Positions 1-12,110 of a stretch of DNA of 64,000 nt are shown piece by piece. This DNA comes from Bufo bufo (lineage: Eukaryota > Chordata > Amphibia > Anura > Bufonidae): contig NC_053391.1 of NCBI RefSeq assembly GCF_905171765.1, positions 149,611,917 through 149,675,916 on the forward strand. The letters run 5' to 3'. Under the pieces are notes generated by a model. The model saw only the letters and a list, made by a program, of their open reading frames with translations, was not told where the DNA came from and did not search any database. Made by a program: the position numbers and the translations under genes. Position 1 is the first letter of the stretch, and each line of letters begins with the position of its first letter.

Positions 1-1763
1 TACTAAAACTTGTCTTTTTTTGTTTACAAATGCTTTTATTGTGTAAAAGTGAAATAAATAAAAAAGCAGACATATTAGGTATCACCACATCTGTAACAAC
101 CAGCTCTATAAAAATATCTTATGACCCCCCTCAGGTGAATGCTGTAAAAAATAAAACCTGTGACAAAAAAAGAAATTTTTTGGTCACCTTGCTTCACAAA
201 AAGTGCAAAACTATGCGATCAAAAAGTCATATGCACCCCAAAATAGGACCATTCAAACCGTCACCTCCTCCTGCAAAAAATAAGCCCCTACATTAGACAA
301 TCGGTCAAAAACCTAAGAATATATGGCTGTCAGAAAATGGAGATACTAAAACATATTTTTTTTGTTTCAATGCTTTTATTGTGTAAATCTTAAATAAATT
401 TAAAAAGTAAACATATTAGGTATTACCACATCCATAATGACCTGCTCTATATAAAATATCACATGACATAACACTGTAAAAAAAAAGAAAATGTGCCAAA
501 AGCCATTTTTTTTGTCCCCTTCCCTATAAAGTATAATATTAAATGATCAAAAAAATCATATGTACCCAAAAAAGGTACCAATGTCAGCTGTTCCTGCAAA
601 AAAAGAGCCCCTGCGCAAGACAATTGGCAGGAAAAAAAAATATATGGCGTTCACAAAATTTTGACATAAAAACATTTTTTCTTCAAAAATTCTTGATTAT
701 GTGAAACTGAAACAAAGAAACCAAAAAGTTGACATATTTGATATTGTCGCGTCTGTAACAACCGGTTCTATAAAAATCGCACATGATCTAACCTTTCAGA
801 TGAACATTGTAAAACACAAAAAATTAAAACTCTGTCAGAACAGCCATTTTTTGGTTACCTTACCTCACAAAAAGTGCAATATAGACAGATCAAAAAACAT
901 ATATACCCCAGAATAGTATCAATAAAACTGTCACCTTATCCTGTAGTTTCCAAAATGGGGTCCCTTTTTGGGAGTTTCTACTGTACATTGACATATTGTC
1001 TAAAAACCAGTCTAGCAAAACTTGACTTCCAAAAACCATATGGTGCTTCTTTCCTTCTGCGCACTGCCATGTGCCCATAGAGCAGTTTACCACTACTAAT
1101 GGGGCATTTATGTAAACTGCAGAATTAGGTTAATATATATTGAGCTTTGTTTGGCTGTTAACCCTTGATGTGTTACAGTAAAAATGGAAAATCTGCCAAA
1201 AAGTAAAATCTTTTAATTTTGGCTCAATTTTCCTTTAATTTTTGTGGAATATCTAAAGGGTTAACAAAGGTTGTAAAATCTGTTTTGAATAACTTGAGGG
1301 GTGTAGTTTCTAAAATAGGGTTATTTATGGGTGGTTTCTACTATGTAAGCCCCACAAAGTTTCTTCATATCTGAACTGGTCCTTAAAAAGTGGGTTTTGG
1401 TCATTTTCTTAAAAATTAAGAATTGCTTCTAAAATTCTAAGCCCTAATGTCCTAAAAATTAAAATGATGCCAACATATGTAGACATATTAAAAATGTTAA
1501 GTAATATATATTTTATGAGGTATTAATTTCCATTTTGAAAGCAGAGAAATTGGAATTTTGGTACATTTTGGATTTTTTTCATAAATAAAGGTGAAATATA
1601 TTGACTCAAATTTATGATTGTCATGAAGTACAATGTGTCATGAGAAAGCATTCTTAGAATGGCTTGGATAAGTAAAAGTGTTCCAAAGTTATTACCACAT
1701 AAAAGTGACACAGATTTGCCAAAAATGGCCTGGACAGGAAGGTGAAAACTGGCATGGGGTTAA
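1..1763 (-). mobile_element. End portion of a large non-coding TTAA foldback element
   Basis: AT-rich DNA built from degenerate units of about 330-360 bp (words such as 'tattaggtatcaccaca' and 'ctctataaaaatat' recur near 75, 415 and 735). It then runs into a module ending 'ggcatggggttaa', with TTAA at 1760-1763. Read on the minus strand the end is TTAACCCCATGCCAG followed by CCAGGCCATTTTT, which matches the left end of the element at 24876 and the right end of the one at 18745. The left side is cut by the window edge. There is no credible coding sequence. The TTAA target suggests a piggyBac- or Kolobok-type mobiliser; this is inference. Confidence 0.6.
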
Positions 1764-3203
1764 ACAGGCTGTTTGTAAATATAGTCAAACATGCATTTAC
1801 TCCTAGCTATAAATGTGAGTGTCATTGCTGGCATTGCGCTAAAGAGGTTAAAAGTGGGATAGGTCAAAAAATGTAAAAAATAAAAAAAAATAAAAGATAA
1901 TGAAAAGTCCTAACAGAACTCATATATCAACTTCATTTTTTATTCAGAGACAAATAAAACATTTAAAAAAAAAATGTTGAATGGGACATGAAATTTATTT
2001 TAATTCTTCATAGTTGTGACTAAGATAAACATCAAATCCCATTTTAAGTCATTTTAAGAGGTTCAGTTAATTTTTCCTGTAACTGTAAGTCTGTATGAGC
2101 CTTCAGCCTCTGGATGTCAACAAGAAAGGTTTATTTACTGAAAACAGAGAAAAATGGGGAGCAAAGTATATTGGATGCATAATTTTTTGTTAAGTATACT
2201 AGTAATCTGTTCTTTTAAATTATAATTGACTTTATTTACTGCTACTACATATTTCATACAAATTTACATACACAGATTAAACAAAGAGAAAAAAAAATTA
2301 TTTTTAAAAATAGCAAACATAAAAGAGCAGTACAACTTATTTCAACCATTTAGACATCTTTAACACCCTTAATTTGTCCTGAAGATAAAGTGTTGAATTT
2401 AACATTTTATAAAATCAATGTTAGAAATGTTGAAGTTATTTTTCACATAATATATTATATCAATATTACCTTGTATTTATAATTCATATATACTATGATC
2501 TGATATGTATGAAATTTAATTTTTAAAGAGCATTTCTTTTTAACTTTCTCTTCACGTCTGCCCTTCAAACAAAGATTTTACTAATTGTAATTCTCAGCTA
2601 TTTATCAGTTCTTGTGAAGAGAAATGTTTTACAATCCTTGTGTCAGTATTGGTACGGTAATTTCATTTATTAAATTGTGCAAAAGATAATCAAGTCTAGC
2701 CAGCCAAATTTCAGGTAATTAGTATTGTAAATAGCAGCTGTTTGAGATATGTAGTTTTTTTTTTACAGGAAAGCACAAATCTCTATATATATTTCATGTA
2801 ACTCCATGCGGTATTATACAATTAGGAATGTAGGAATTTTGTAGATCACAGCAAGTTTCTAAATGGATTACATCAAATTGCTAATTTCCAGAAGATTTGT
2901 AGCAGAATCCAAACAAAGAATGCACATAATAACTTTAAAAGTAAAGTGTTTGGCTAGCCTTATACCAGTTTAGCAGTTTTCTAATATGCAGATAAAGCTT
3001 TTTAATCCAACATATTATCATCGTCAAATTTTGATAATCTGGCATGTAACCTACTTCCATTCTGCACAAGAGTTATTTTTCTGATATGGTGCAAATATGA
3101 CAGGTCTACAGGTGCCTACATCTTATACATGAGCTTTATGACACTGGTGCTGGAGTTCCCTAACATTTTTATTCATTCTAATCTCTGTTGGAATAAAATG
3201 CAG
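1764..3203. other. AT-rich sequence without a recognisable gene or repeat
   Basis: About 1.4 kb of AT-rich DNA with homopolymer runs. I see no open frame of family-like composition, no terminal repeats and no similarity to other parts of the window. It may be ancestral intergenic DNA or an old unrecognised repeat. Confidence 0.4.
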
Positions 3204-3272
3204 CACTCACAAAAAGTTAGGGATACTTTGCTTGTGTGTGAAATTTCAGGATGAACCTGAAATGCACTCTAA
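3204..3272 (+). mobile_element. Possible Tc1/mariner terminal fragment
   Basis: The stretch beginning CACTCACAAAAAGTTAGGG and ending in ATGCACTCTAA resembles Tc1-like inverted-repeat ends common in fish and frog genomes (judged from general familiarity, not alignment). It stops exactly where the hAT end TAGTGTTGAGCGA begins, which suggests the hAT landed in it. No matching continuation is visible in the window. Confidence 0.3.
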
Positions 3273-3578
3273 TAGTGTTGAGCGAGCCCGAACTGTGAAG
3301 TTCAGGTCCGTACCAAACTTTGCGAGTTCGGGTACCCAGACCTGAACCCGAACTTTGCCAGAAATGTTTGGGTTCGAGTTCGGTGTTTGGGCATTTAAAA
3401 AAAAACTTTGAAAGGCTTGGGGGCAGCCAATCAACAAGCTTTTAAGCTGTGGGCACTTAAAAGCCATCACAGCCATGCCTAGTAATGGCATTACTGTGAT
3501 TGGCCGGTGCATCATGTGACCCAGCCTCTATGCAAGCTGGATCACGTGTAGCACCACCCATCAAGGGAGAGTGTTAGG

Positions 3579-5152
3579 CAGTGGCGTGCCCAGGGGGAGG
3601 TGGGGGGGGCGGTCCAGCCCGGGTGCCAGCTCTCACAGGGGTGCCTGGCCCAGAAGCAATGAGCGCTTTCATCAATACAGATGGAAGCGCTCATTACTGG
3701 AGCGCTGACGCCCACATACTGCGGCGGTGCACAGGAGCGCATAGTTCCCTGCCTGCCCCGCCGCCGATCACCCCCATAGGCTTAAGGCCTAGTAGTGAAA
3801 TCCCGGCGCAGGCGTGCGCAATTACGTCATCGCAGCAGCACAGTGAAGTGTGCGCGCCTTCCTCTGTGAGCAAGCGCCCGGACATAGGTGAGTATTTAGC
3901 TTTTAGTTTTTTTCTCTTTTGTTTTTTATTTTATGTGCCAACTTTGGGGGACACAGGAGGACATGTGGGGAAAAAAATATTATGGTGGGATACTGTGTTT
4001 GTGTGGGGGCAAATTATTATGGGAGGTATTAATATGTGGGGGCAATAATTATGGGAGGGAATAGGAATTACTATGTGGGGAGCAAATTGCTATGTGGGGC
4101 AATGTGGAGGAAACTACTGTGTGGGGCAAATTACTATATGGGGTAGTGTGGGGGGAATTACTGTGTGGGGGCAGTGTGGGGGAAACTACTATATGGGGGC
4201 AGTGTGGGGGAAACAACTGTATGGGGGCAGTATGGGGGAAATTACTGTGTGGGAGCAGTGTGGGGGGAATTACTATATGGGGTTAGTGTGGGGGAAATTA
4301 ATGTGTGGGGCAGTGTGTAGGGAAATTACTGTATGGGGGCAGTGGGGCGCAAATTACTATATGGGGGCAGTGTGGGGCAAATTACTATATGGGGCAGTGT
4401 GGGGGAAATTACTGTGTGGGGGCAGTGTGAGGGAAATTACTGTATGGGAGGAGTGTGGGGCAAATTACTATATGGGGCAGTGTGGGGGAAATTACTTTAA
4501 GGGGGCAGCGTGGTGGGCGTTGCTATTGGGGAGGCACTCTAGGGGCAATTCTATTATATCTGGGGACACTATACAGGGATTATTACCTGGAGCACAATAT
4601 AGGGTGTTATTATTATTCGGGGCATTCTAGGGGACATTATGGCTGTTGTGGACAATATAGGGACATTTGGAGTAATTTATCAAACTGGTGTACAATAGAA
4701 CTGGCTTAGTTGCTCATAGCAGCCAATCAGATTCCAACTTTCATTTTTGACAGCTCTTTTGGAAATCCAGTTCTACTTTACACTAGTTTGATAAATGACT
4801 TCAATTATGTCTACTGGGGTCACTATTTTTTCAGCAGTATAGTACCTGGGGCATTGGGGGGCACAATGGGCACAGTATTGGGGGTGGCAGCAGGATGACA
4901 CTGTGGGGACACCAGGATGGGGAGGTTGATGGAAAAATTGAGAAATTTAATGTGTCTGTGTTACAAATTCTGTAGAGACGAGATGCGGCTGTAAGAATTT
5001 GTCATGGCGGTCTAACGGAGGAGAAGAGGAAAGAGAAGGTATACATGACAGGAGATGTCCCTGGATGTAAGAGGTATGTGATCAAGTATTGAGGGGGGGG
5101 GCAGCAGAGAAAGGACCCGCCCCAGGTGCCAAACACCTTAGGCATGCCACTG
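3579..5152 (+). mobile_element. Non-autonomous hAT-type MITE with perfect 8-bp target duplication
   Basis: Terminal inverted repeats CAGTGGCGTGCC (left) and CAGTGGCATGCC (right, read on the minus strand) differ at one base. They are flanked by identical 8-bp direct repeats GTGTTAGG at 3571-3578 and 5153-5160. CAG-starting ends plus an 8-bp duplication are typical of hAT elements. The 1574-bp interior is GC-rich at the left, then a G-rich minisatellite, and encodes no transposase. Removing it restores continuity of the host hAT between 'gggagagtgttagg' and 'aatcaggc'. Confidence 0.85.
4030..4520. repeat. G-rich minisatellite inside the MITE
   Basis: Degenerate tandem units of about 28-36 bp built on 'gggggaaattactgtgtggg' and 'gcagtgtg'. 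The G-rich strand leaves long W/G/Y-rich open frames on the plus strand (up to 185 codons), best explained by the repeat composition and not by coding function. Confidence 0.75.
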
Positions 5153-5169
5153 GTGTTAGGAATCAGGCT

Positions 5170-5990
5170 ATTTCTTTTATGGGCGACCTATAATGATTTT
5201 TTTGTGGGTACCATACACCAGCTTTGCACCCATGACACAGAAATATAATAATAAATCTGGCTGTTAATTCAGTGGGTGACCTATAGCAATTTTTTGTGGG
5301 TGCAATGCACCATCTTTGTTCCCCTGACACAGAAATATAATAATTAATTTGGCTGTTAATTCTGTGGGTGACCTATAGTGATTTTTTTGTGGGTGCAATG
5401 CACCATTTTTGTACCCCTGACACAAAAATATAATAATTAATCAATCTGTTAGTTTTTTGGTGTGAGATACACATGCAGTTTATACGTGACAGGGAAATTA
5501 ATATAGTTAATCTGACTGTTAGTTCGGCCGGTGACATATACCCATTTTTGGTGTGAGATACATGTGCACTGCATATATGACAGGGAAATTAATATAGTTA
5601 ATCTGACTGTTAGTTCGGTGGGTGACATATACCCATATTTTGTGTGAGATACACGTGCACTGCATGTGTGACAGGGAAATTATTATAGTTAATCCATCTG
5701 TTAGTTTGGTGGGTGACATATTCCCATTTTTGGTGTGAGATACACGTGCACTGCATATGTGACAGGAAAATTAATATAATTAATCTGACTGTTAGTTTGG
5801 TGGGTGACATATACCCATTTTTGGTGTGAGATACAGATGCACTTTATGCGTGACAGGGAAATTAATATAGTTAATCTGACTGTTAGTTCGGCCGGTGACA
5901 TATACCCATTTTTGGTGTGAGATACATGTGCACTGCATATGTGACAGGGAAATTAATATAGTTAATCTGACTGTTAGTTCAGTACGTGGT
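5170..5990. repeat. 91-bp tandem array in hAT copy 1
   Basis: Roughly nine units, clearest from 5430 on, each containing 'gtgggtgacatatacccat', 'tgtgagata' and 'gtgacagggaaatta'. The spacing of equivalent words is 91 bp. The first units (5180-5430) are more diverged. A related 91/92-bp array lies at 40815-41118 in hAT copy 3, so this is a family-specific internal satellite. Confidence 0.8.
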
Positions 5991-6510
5991 TTCTAGCCGC
6001 CACTAATTTTCCAGGCGAGCCATCCCTGCCCTGCACAAACAAGTGGCGGACAAAATCAGGTGTGCATTGAGCAATGCCATCTGTGGCAAGGTCCACATAA
6101 CTAACGATATGTTGACCAGTAAGCATGGGCAGGGAAATTATATCTCCCTAACTGAACACTGGGAAAATGCAGTGGTGGTTGGGCCTGAGGCGGATAGCAG
6201 TTTGGCGCATGTCCTACCGCCACCGAGGATTGCAGGACATTTATCGTTGCCTTCTGTTACCTCCTCCCCCTACTCCGCTTCCTCTTCTACAGCCTCATTT
6301 ACCGGTAAGTTGTAACACCTTCACCACCACCTTCAGCAAAGCAAGGGGGAAACAACAGCAGGCTGTTTTGAAACTCATCTGTTTAGAGGAAAAACACCAC
6401 ACCGCGCAGGAGCTGTGGACGGGAATGGAACAACAGACTGATGAGTGGTTGGTGCCGCTAAGCGCCAAGTCTGGCCTGGTGGTGTGCGATAACGGGTGAA
6501 ATCTCGTAGC
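5991..6510 (+). pseudogene. hAT transposase fragment (central catalytic part)
   Basis: The translation of 6043-6315 and the overlapping frame 6167-6499 match the middle of the transposase in the complete hAT at 52425: 'IRCALSNAICGKVHIT' followed by the region of the first catalytic Asp, then 'HTAQELWTGMEQQTDEWL' and 'SGLVVCDNG'. The usual TTDTW motif reads differently here (TNDML), the frame shifts near 6200, and a TGA follows directly after CDNG at the second catalytic Asp. The BED finger and the C-terminal dimerisation region are absent. It is clearly dead and probably internally deleted. Confidence 0.8.
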
Positions 6511-6599
6511 AGAACAGAAGAAAGTTCAAATAAATGATGATGTCAGCCAAGCCTAAAAGGCTAAATAGTGGCCCAGTCATGAAGTGGGGATGGTGGGAA

Positions 6600-6880
6600 T
6601 AGCATGAGAAGACCACAGAGTGGCCCAATGACAGAGTCTGGAGGTGGTGGCAGCATCAGCAGGCCGCAGAGTGGCACAATGACAGAGTGTGGAGGTGGCA
6701 GCAGCGTCAGGAGGTCACAGAGTGGCACAATGACAGAGTTTGGAGGTGGCGGCAGCATCAGGAGGCCACAGAGTGACACAATGACAGAGTGTGGATGGTG
6801 GCGGCAGCATCAGAAGACCATAGAATGGCAAGTTGACATAGTGTGGAGAAGGCATCAGCATGAGGAGACCACAGAGTGGG
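6600..6880. repeat. 51-bp minisatellite
   Basis: Five to six units carrying 'agtggcacaatgacagag' followed by 'tggaggtggcggcagcatca'. Equivalent words fall at 6619, 6670 and 6720, giving a 51-bp period. Because 51 is divisible by three, the array keeps open frames on both strands. Confidence 0.8.
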
Positions 6881-6884
6881 AAGT

Positions 6885-8109
6885 TGAGGAAGGTGCGTGC
6901 GATTACGTCAAAGAACGCACCAGAGTTGGTAGAGTGGCTCATTCAGCCTTCCGCTTTTGCACCCTCCACATCCTCTGTATCAGCACCTTTCTCCCTCTCT
7001 GCTGTGTGCACCCCCAAAGACACCACCACCACCACCACCATAGCCCCTCCACTCGAGTCAGAGGAATTATTTTCCCATCAATTTCCAGACCTTACCGATG
7101 CGCCTCGGATGAGGAAGAGGAGGTAGCAATGGCCGCCACACAGTCTGACGACAGTACCCAGATCAGTCTAAGGAGGGTGGTCCCCGCTGTTGCTGCATAC
7201 TCCGAGATCTCTAATGTCAGTGTTGGCGAAGATGACGATAATGATGTATCGATGGACGTCTTGTGGGTGCCCACAAGAGATGAAGAGGAGGGGAGTTCAG
7301 AGCGAGAGATGGAGCAGAAGATCGGGAGGAGAAGGAGGAGAAGCAGGCAGAATTTCCAGTGCACAGGAGGCAAAAAGCAGACTGCAAATGCATCTAGAGC
7401 GAGCCATCCAACATGCACGGTCAAATCTTGCGCTCCCAGGACACCGGCACATGGCTCCGCAGTGTGGGCTTTTTTTTAACGTGTTAGCTGCTGATAATAG
7501 TGTTGCCATCTGCAGACTGTGCTGTCAATGCATAAGTCACGGTAAGCCCAACACTCACCTAGGAACGACCGCCTTAAGAAGGCACCTGGCCTCCCATCAC
7601 CGAGCCCAGTGGGAGCAACGCTGTCAGGACCCACAAAGCCACACTCCTGGTGCATCACGTCCTGCCTCTCTCCTCCCATTTGTCCTCCACTCCACCTTCC
7701 ACCGTGCCGTCGTCGTGTTAATCTGGCACAAGGCAGGCTTCCATGGCCCAAATGTTCAAGAAAATGATGACGCTCGATAATCCTCGTGCCCAACAGCTGA
7801 TCGCTGGCTTTTCGGAACTGCTAGCCCGCCAACTACTGCCATAAAATTTGGTGGACTCGGAGGCCTTTAGAAAATTTGTGGCCATTGGCACACCGCAATG
7901 GAAGGTCCCCGGAAGGAAATATTTCACCCAGAAGGGCATTCATGAACTATATGGCCACGTTCAGAGGCAAGTTAATATATCTCTGGCACACAGTGTCGGT
8001 GCCAAGATACATCTGACCACAGACACGTGGTCTATCAAACACGAGCAGGAAAGGTACATAACTTTTACTGCCCACTGGGTGAACCTTCTGACAGCCATCA
8101 AGCATGTAA
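6885..8109 (+). pseudogene. BED-finger hAT transposase, 5' half (second hAT lineage)
   Basis: Ser/Thr- and acid-rich N-terminal coding DNA is followed at about 7440-7620 by a BED zinc finger in a second frame: 'SAVWAFFNV..', then CRLCCQC and RRHLASHH, giving the C2H2-type ligands. After a frameshift, 7740-8106 continues with 'FRKFVAIGTPQWKVPGRKYF' and 'KIHLTTDTWSIKHEQERYI', containing the first catalytic Asp (TTDTW) of hAT transposases. An in-frame stop lies near 7842. The reading frame is then cut by a MITE at 8110. Past the MITE the sequence leaves the transposase, so the second half is missing. Confidence 0.8.
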
Positions 8110-8602
8110 GGCTACTTTCACACTAGCGTTCGGAGCGGGTCCGTCTGATGTTTCATCAGACGTATCCGCTCCTATAATGCAGACGTTTGCATCCGTTCAG
8201 AACGGATCCGTCTGCATTATAACTTAGAAATTTTTCTAAGTGTGAAAGTAGCCTGAGTGTATCCGTTCAGACTTTACATTGAAAGTCAATGGGGGACGGA
8301 TCCGCTTGAAGATTGAGCCATATGGTGTCATCTTCAAGCGGATCCGTCCCCATTGACTTCCATTATAAGTCTGGACGGATCCGCTCGCCTCCGCACGGCC
8401 AGGCGGACACCCGAACGCTGCAAGCAGCGTTCAGGTGTCCGCTCACTGAGCGGAGGCTGAACGCTGGCAGGCGGATGCATTCTCAGTGGATCCGCCTCCA
8501 CTGAGAATGCATTAGGGCCGGACGGCTGCGTTCAGGACCGCTTGTGAGCCCCTTCAAACGGAGCTCACGAGCGGACACCTGAACACAGGTGTGAAAGTAG
8601 CC
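8110..8602. mobile_element. Harbinger-like MITE (copy 1), TAA target duplication
   Basis: Ends GGCTACTTTCACACTAGCG at the left and the complementary GTGTGAAAGTAGCC at the right, flanked by TAA at 8107-8109 and 8603-8605. TWA duplications and GGC/GGG-starting ends fit PIF/Harbinger elements. The 493-bp interior is rich in palindromic blocks based on 'cggatccg' and carries an internal copy of the terminal motif (near 8240). It has no coding capacity. A second member lies at 62672-63169. Confidence 0.8.
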
Positions 8603-8689
8603 TAACCCGTGGCACCCATGTGGATTTGGGGTTACCGCCACGGATTGCATGCAGGCCTGCTTCTATTATCATTTTGGTTTTTTTTCAAG
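8603..8689. other. Short hAT-associated spacer
   Basis: Resumes the interrupted hAT after the MITE ('acccgtggcacccatgtgg') and leads into the tandem array. No motif is recognised. Confidence 0.35.
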
Positions 8690-9430
8690 AGGGGGGGATT
8701 TCGTTAGCCATGTTTTTAATCAAATTTTATATTTTTTGTTCTTTTAAACATATGTATTTGACATCTATTTGTACTGGGCTGCAGTAAAATTGATATCCAA
8801 TGATTGTCTAACATACCTCCAGCCACATAATTACTTGTTATTTTCTGTCCGGTGAATGCGTAATGTTTGGGGCCTATACTTTACTGGCCTGCAGTAAAAT
8901 TGATATTGAATGGGCGTCTAATATACCTCCAGCCACATAATCACTTGATCATTTATGTACGGTGAATGCATAATTTTTGGGGCCTATAATCTAACTGGCC
9001 AACAGTAAAATTGTTATACGGTGACCACCTAATTTACCTCCAGACACATTATCAATTGTGCTTTTCTGTACGGTGAATAAATAATTTTTGGGGCATGTAG
9101 TGTACTGGCCTGTAGTAAAATTGATATCCAATGTCCGTCTAATATACCTCCAGTCACAACATAATTACTTGTTCTTTTCTGTCCGGTGAATGCCTAATGT
9201 TTGGGGCCTGTAGTCCACTGTCCTGCATGAAAATTGATATCCAATGACCGTCTAATATACCTCCGGCCACATAATTACTTGTTCTTTTGTGTCCGGTGAA
9301 TGCCTAATGTTTGGGGCCTGTACTCCAGTGGCCTACATTAAAATTTGTATCCATTGGCCGCATAATGTAACTCGAGCCACATAATCACAATTTCTTTTAT
9401 GTGAGGTGAATGCCTAATTTTTAAGGACCG
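8690..9430. repeat. 110-bp tandem array
   Basis: About six to seven units containing 'cagtaaaattgatatc', 'atacctccagccacataat' and 'ggtgaatgcctaat'. Equivalent words fall near 8783, 8893, 9003, 9113, 9226 and 9336. It is related to the 111-bp array at 12110-12485, so both probably belong to the same hAT lineage. Confidence 0.8.
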
Positions 9431-9439
9431 TACACCAGT

Positions 9440-10760
9440 GGCCTAAAATAATCAGATGTGTGGCATCAGGCCGGTGGCAGCATCAGAATAGTAGCTGAGG
9501 CAGGTAGCCATAAGAAACCGGTCTCTTTTGTCAAAGTGTTGGTGTGGCACCACGGATGATCTAGTCTGATACATCAGGTTTTGGATGATCCACGCCTGAT
9601 TCATCTTGACAAAGGTCGGTCTCTCCAGATTTTGGGTGGACAGGCGAGTTCTTCTTGGGGAAACTATGGCCCCCGTCGCACATTTTCAGTTGTTGCAGAG
9701 AAAGCCAGGATTAGATTTCTTGCTGAAGGACATGGAGCAGTTCCTCCCCTGTGTGACTCAGTTCGCCCAGGAAAACGAGGTGCAGAACAGCGTGACACCG
9801 CCGTGCCTTGCACATGTCCTATGCTGGAGGGGCACTGTGAATTGTCCCTGCAATGGAGGCTGAGGACACGGTGGAGGATGAGGAGGCAGAGCCGGACATT
9901 GTCGCAGGACCAACGGCGTGGCAACATGGAGGAGGAAGCGGCTTCACCTGGCCAAGTTGCTGGTGTGACTGTGCAGGAACCACATTCACCCAGTGGGCCG
10001 TAAAGGACATGTATTTTCCCTGACCATAGTTACAGCTCCACATGTCGGTGCTGCCGTGCACTTTGGCAGACACCGACAGGCTCAAGGACTGCCCCACCTT
10101 CTGTTCTACATTTGTGTGCAGGGCTGGTATTGTCTTTTATGCAAATAAATTACCACTTGGGACTCTCCACCTCAGCTCAGCACAAGCCATCAATTCTCTG
10201 AAATGTGCATATTCCAGCACTTGGAAGGGGAGGGACTGCAGCACCAGCAACTTGGATAGGAGCACGATCAGCTTCTGCGCCGTTGGATGAGTGCACACAT
10301 ACTGTTGTCTCTTGGCAATCACTTCGGTGATCGATTGCTGACGGAGTAACTCACTAGGAGGAGCAGGAGGGCGAGGAGCAGGAGCATCAGGACCAGCAGA
10401 TGATGGGAAGGACAGAAAGCTTCCTTGGGCTGAGGTGGTGGAGCCTTGACTACCTGAAATCCTGGCCACGCTTCAACTTCTGCCCACAGATTCTACATAT
10501 GGCCTTGTTCACCTCCTCCGGCGGCTTAACAAAAAACTGCCACACCGCCGAGTAGGTGATTTTACCCCCAACACTACTCACTGACTGACTGCTACCGCCA
10601 CTGCCTCCGTGAACCCATGCACCGCTACTTCCAGGGCAGGTAGGATTCCGCAAAGCGGGTGGTCTACCTCGGGCATGTTTGGCTACCGACCTCCATCTGC
10701 TGACACCCTGCTGACTCCCGGCCACGCTAGTGACTTGCTGGCTCCGCTGCTGCCTGATGG
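9440..10760 (-). pseudogene. BED-finger hAT transposase, internally deleted, reverse strand
   Basis: Read on the minus strand: 10725-10450 encodes a BED finger ('YSAVWQFFVKPPEEVNKAIC', CRICGQKLKRG). 10469-10137 continues with a helical region ('LRQQSITEVIAKRQQY..', 'SLPFQVLEYAHFRELM'). 10097-9819 has 'AKVHGSTDMWSCNYGQGKY', where the first catalytic Asp survives. The sequence then jumps close to the C-terminus, where 'RTRLSTQNLERPTFVKMNQA' (about 9660-9590) is the tail of the hATC dimerisation domain. Most of the catalytic domain, including the second Asp and the Glu, is missing. Several stops and frame changes are present. It lies opposite to the related copy at 6885. Confidence 0.8.
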
Positions 10761-10799
10761 GTAAGCTGACACCCTCTTCTCCCGATGATGATGAAGCAA

Positions 10800-11885
10800 C
10801 AGATAACTGCAGCGCTAAGCGGCAAATATTTCTTTTCTTTTTCCACTAATACACGCCAAAAAAGGCTTTGCAACAGATAACTGCACCGCTGAGCGGCAAA
10901 TATCTTTTTTCTTTTTCCGCTAATACACGCGATAAAAGGCTTTGCAACAGATAACTGCAGCGCTGAGTGGCAAATATATTTGTTCTTTTTCCGCTAATAC
11001 ACGCCACAAAAGGCTTTACAACATATAACTGCACCGCTGAGGGACAAATGTATTTTTTCTTTTTCCGCTAATGCATGCCACAAAAGGCTTTACAACAGAT
11101 AACTGCACCGCTGAGGGCAAATATATATATTTTTTCCGCTAATGCATGCCACAAAAGACTTTACAACAGATAACTGCACCACTGGGCGGCAAATATTTTT
11201 TTTCTTTTTCCCCTAATGCAGGCCACAAAAAGCTTTATAACAGATAACTGCACCGTTGAGCGGCAAATATATATTTTGTATCCGCTAATGCACGCCACAA
11301 AAGGCTTTACAACAGATAACTGCACAGCTGAGGGGCAAATATATTTTTCTTTTTCCGCTAATGCACGCCACAAAAGGCTTTACAACAGATAACTGCACCG
11401 CTGAGCTGCAAATATATATATTTTTTTCCCGCTAATACACGCAACAAAAGGCTTTGCAACAGATAACTGCACCGCTGAGTGGCAAATATATTTTTTCTTT
11501 TTCCCCTAATGCAGGCCACAAAAGGCTTTGCAACAGATAACTGCCCCACTGAGCGGCAAATATATTTTTTCTTTTTCCGCTAATGCACACCACAAAAGGC
11601 TTTGCAACGTATAACTGCACCGCAGAGCGACAAATATATTTTTTCTTTTTCCGCTAATACACGCCACAAAAGGCTTTACAACAGATAACTGCACCAGTGA
11701 GTGGCAAATATATTTTTTCTTTTTCCCATAATGCAGGCCACAAAAGGCTTTACAACAGATAACTGCACCGCTGAGCGGCAAATATATATATATTTTTTCC
11801 GCTAATGCACGCCACAAAAGGCTTTACAACAGATAACTGCACTGCTGAGCGGCAAATATATTTTTTCTTTTTCCGCTAATGCCCG
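10800..11885. repeat. 74-bp tandem array upstream of the reverse-strand hAT
   Basis: Fourteen to fifteen units built on 'caacagataactgcaccgc', 'gagcggcaaatatat' and 'ccgctaatgcacgccacaaa', with a period of about 74 bp. Units vary mainly in the length of an AT run. On the minus strand it yields overlapping short open frames, which I regard as by-products. Confidence 0.85.
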
Positions 11886-12083
11886 CAGGAAAATCTCTGG
11901 CCATTTTAGATGATCTTACACGGCCATGGCTCGCCTTGCTGACGTTCAGAAGCAACACCACTTCTCTGTCAGACAGCCCCTCTAGTGGGAAGCTAGCTCA
12001 GAAATAACTGGGAAATCCTATAATCGAACACTGAGACTGATTAGCTATAAAACTAATTTTTATTGGAATACATGGTTAAAAAA
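11886..12083. other. hAT-associated unique spacer
   Basis: About 200 bp between two arrays. I see no gene. Confidence 0.3.
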
Positions 12084-12110
12084 CATTATTATTATTATTA
12101 TTATTATTTT
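12084..12110. repeat. (ATT)n microsatellite
   Basis: Uninterrupted trinucleotide run 'attattattattattatt' between the 74-bp and 111-bp arrays. Confidence 0.9.

Larger units (their letters stand above)
3273..6510 (+). mobile_element. hAT element, 5' portion (copy 1)
   Basis: Begins with the terminal sequence TAGTGTTGAGCGAGCC, close to the ends of the complete hAT at 49806 (TAGGGATGAGCGAACC). GAAC/TTCG-rich subterminal DNA follows, then the shared block around 'catcacagccatgcc' and 'gtgacccagcctctat'. A MITE interrupts it at 3579-5152. Next come a 91-bp tandem array and a piece of transposase. The eight bases before it are CACTCTAA, but no copy of this 8-mer is found at a matching right end, so the 3' half is lost or rearranged. 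Related hAT pieces follow directly. Confidence 0.7.

Noticed and set aside
1764..3203. Host promoter or exon in the AT-rich unassigned DNA
   Set aside because: Searched by eye for splice-like and coding-like stretches; none is convincing.
4073..4630. 185-codon Trp/Gly/Tyr-rich open frame on the plus strand
   Set aside because: Composition follows directly from the G-rich minisatellite inside a MITE; no start context or homology.
6604..7479. 291-codon plus-strand frame
   Set aside because: A chance fusion of a 51-bp minisatellite and hAT N-terminal DNA in the wrong frame; the real BED-finger frame is another one.
9581..10003. 140-codon plus-strand frame
   Set aside because: The hAT pseudogene on the minus strand explains the same bases.
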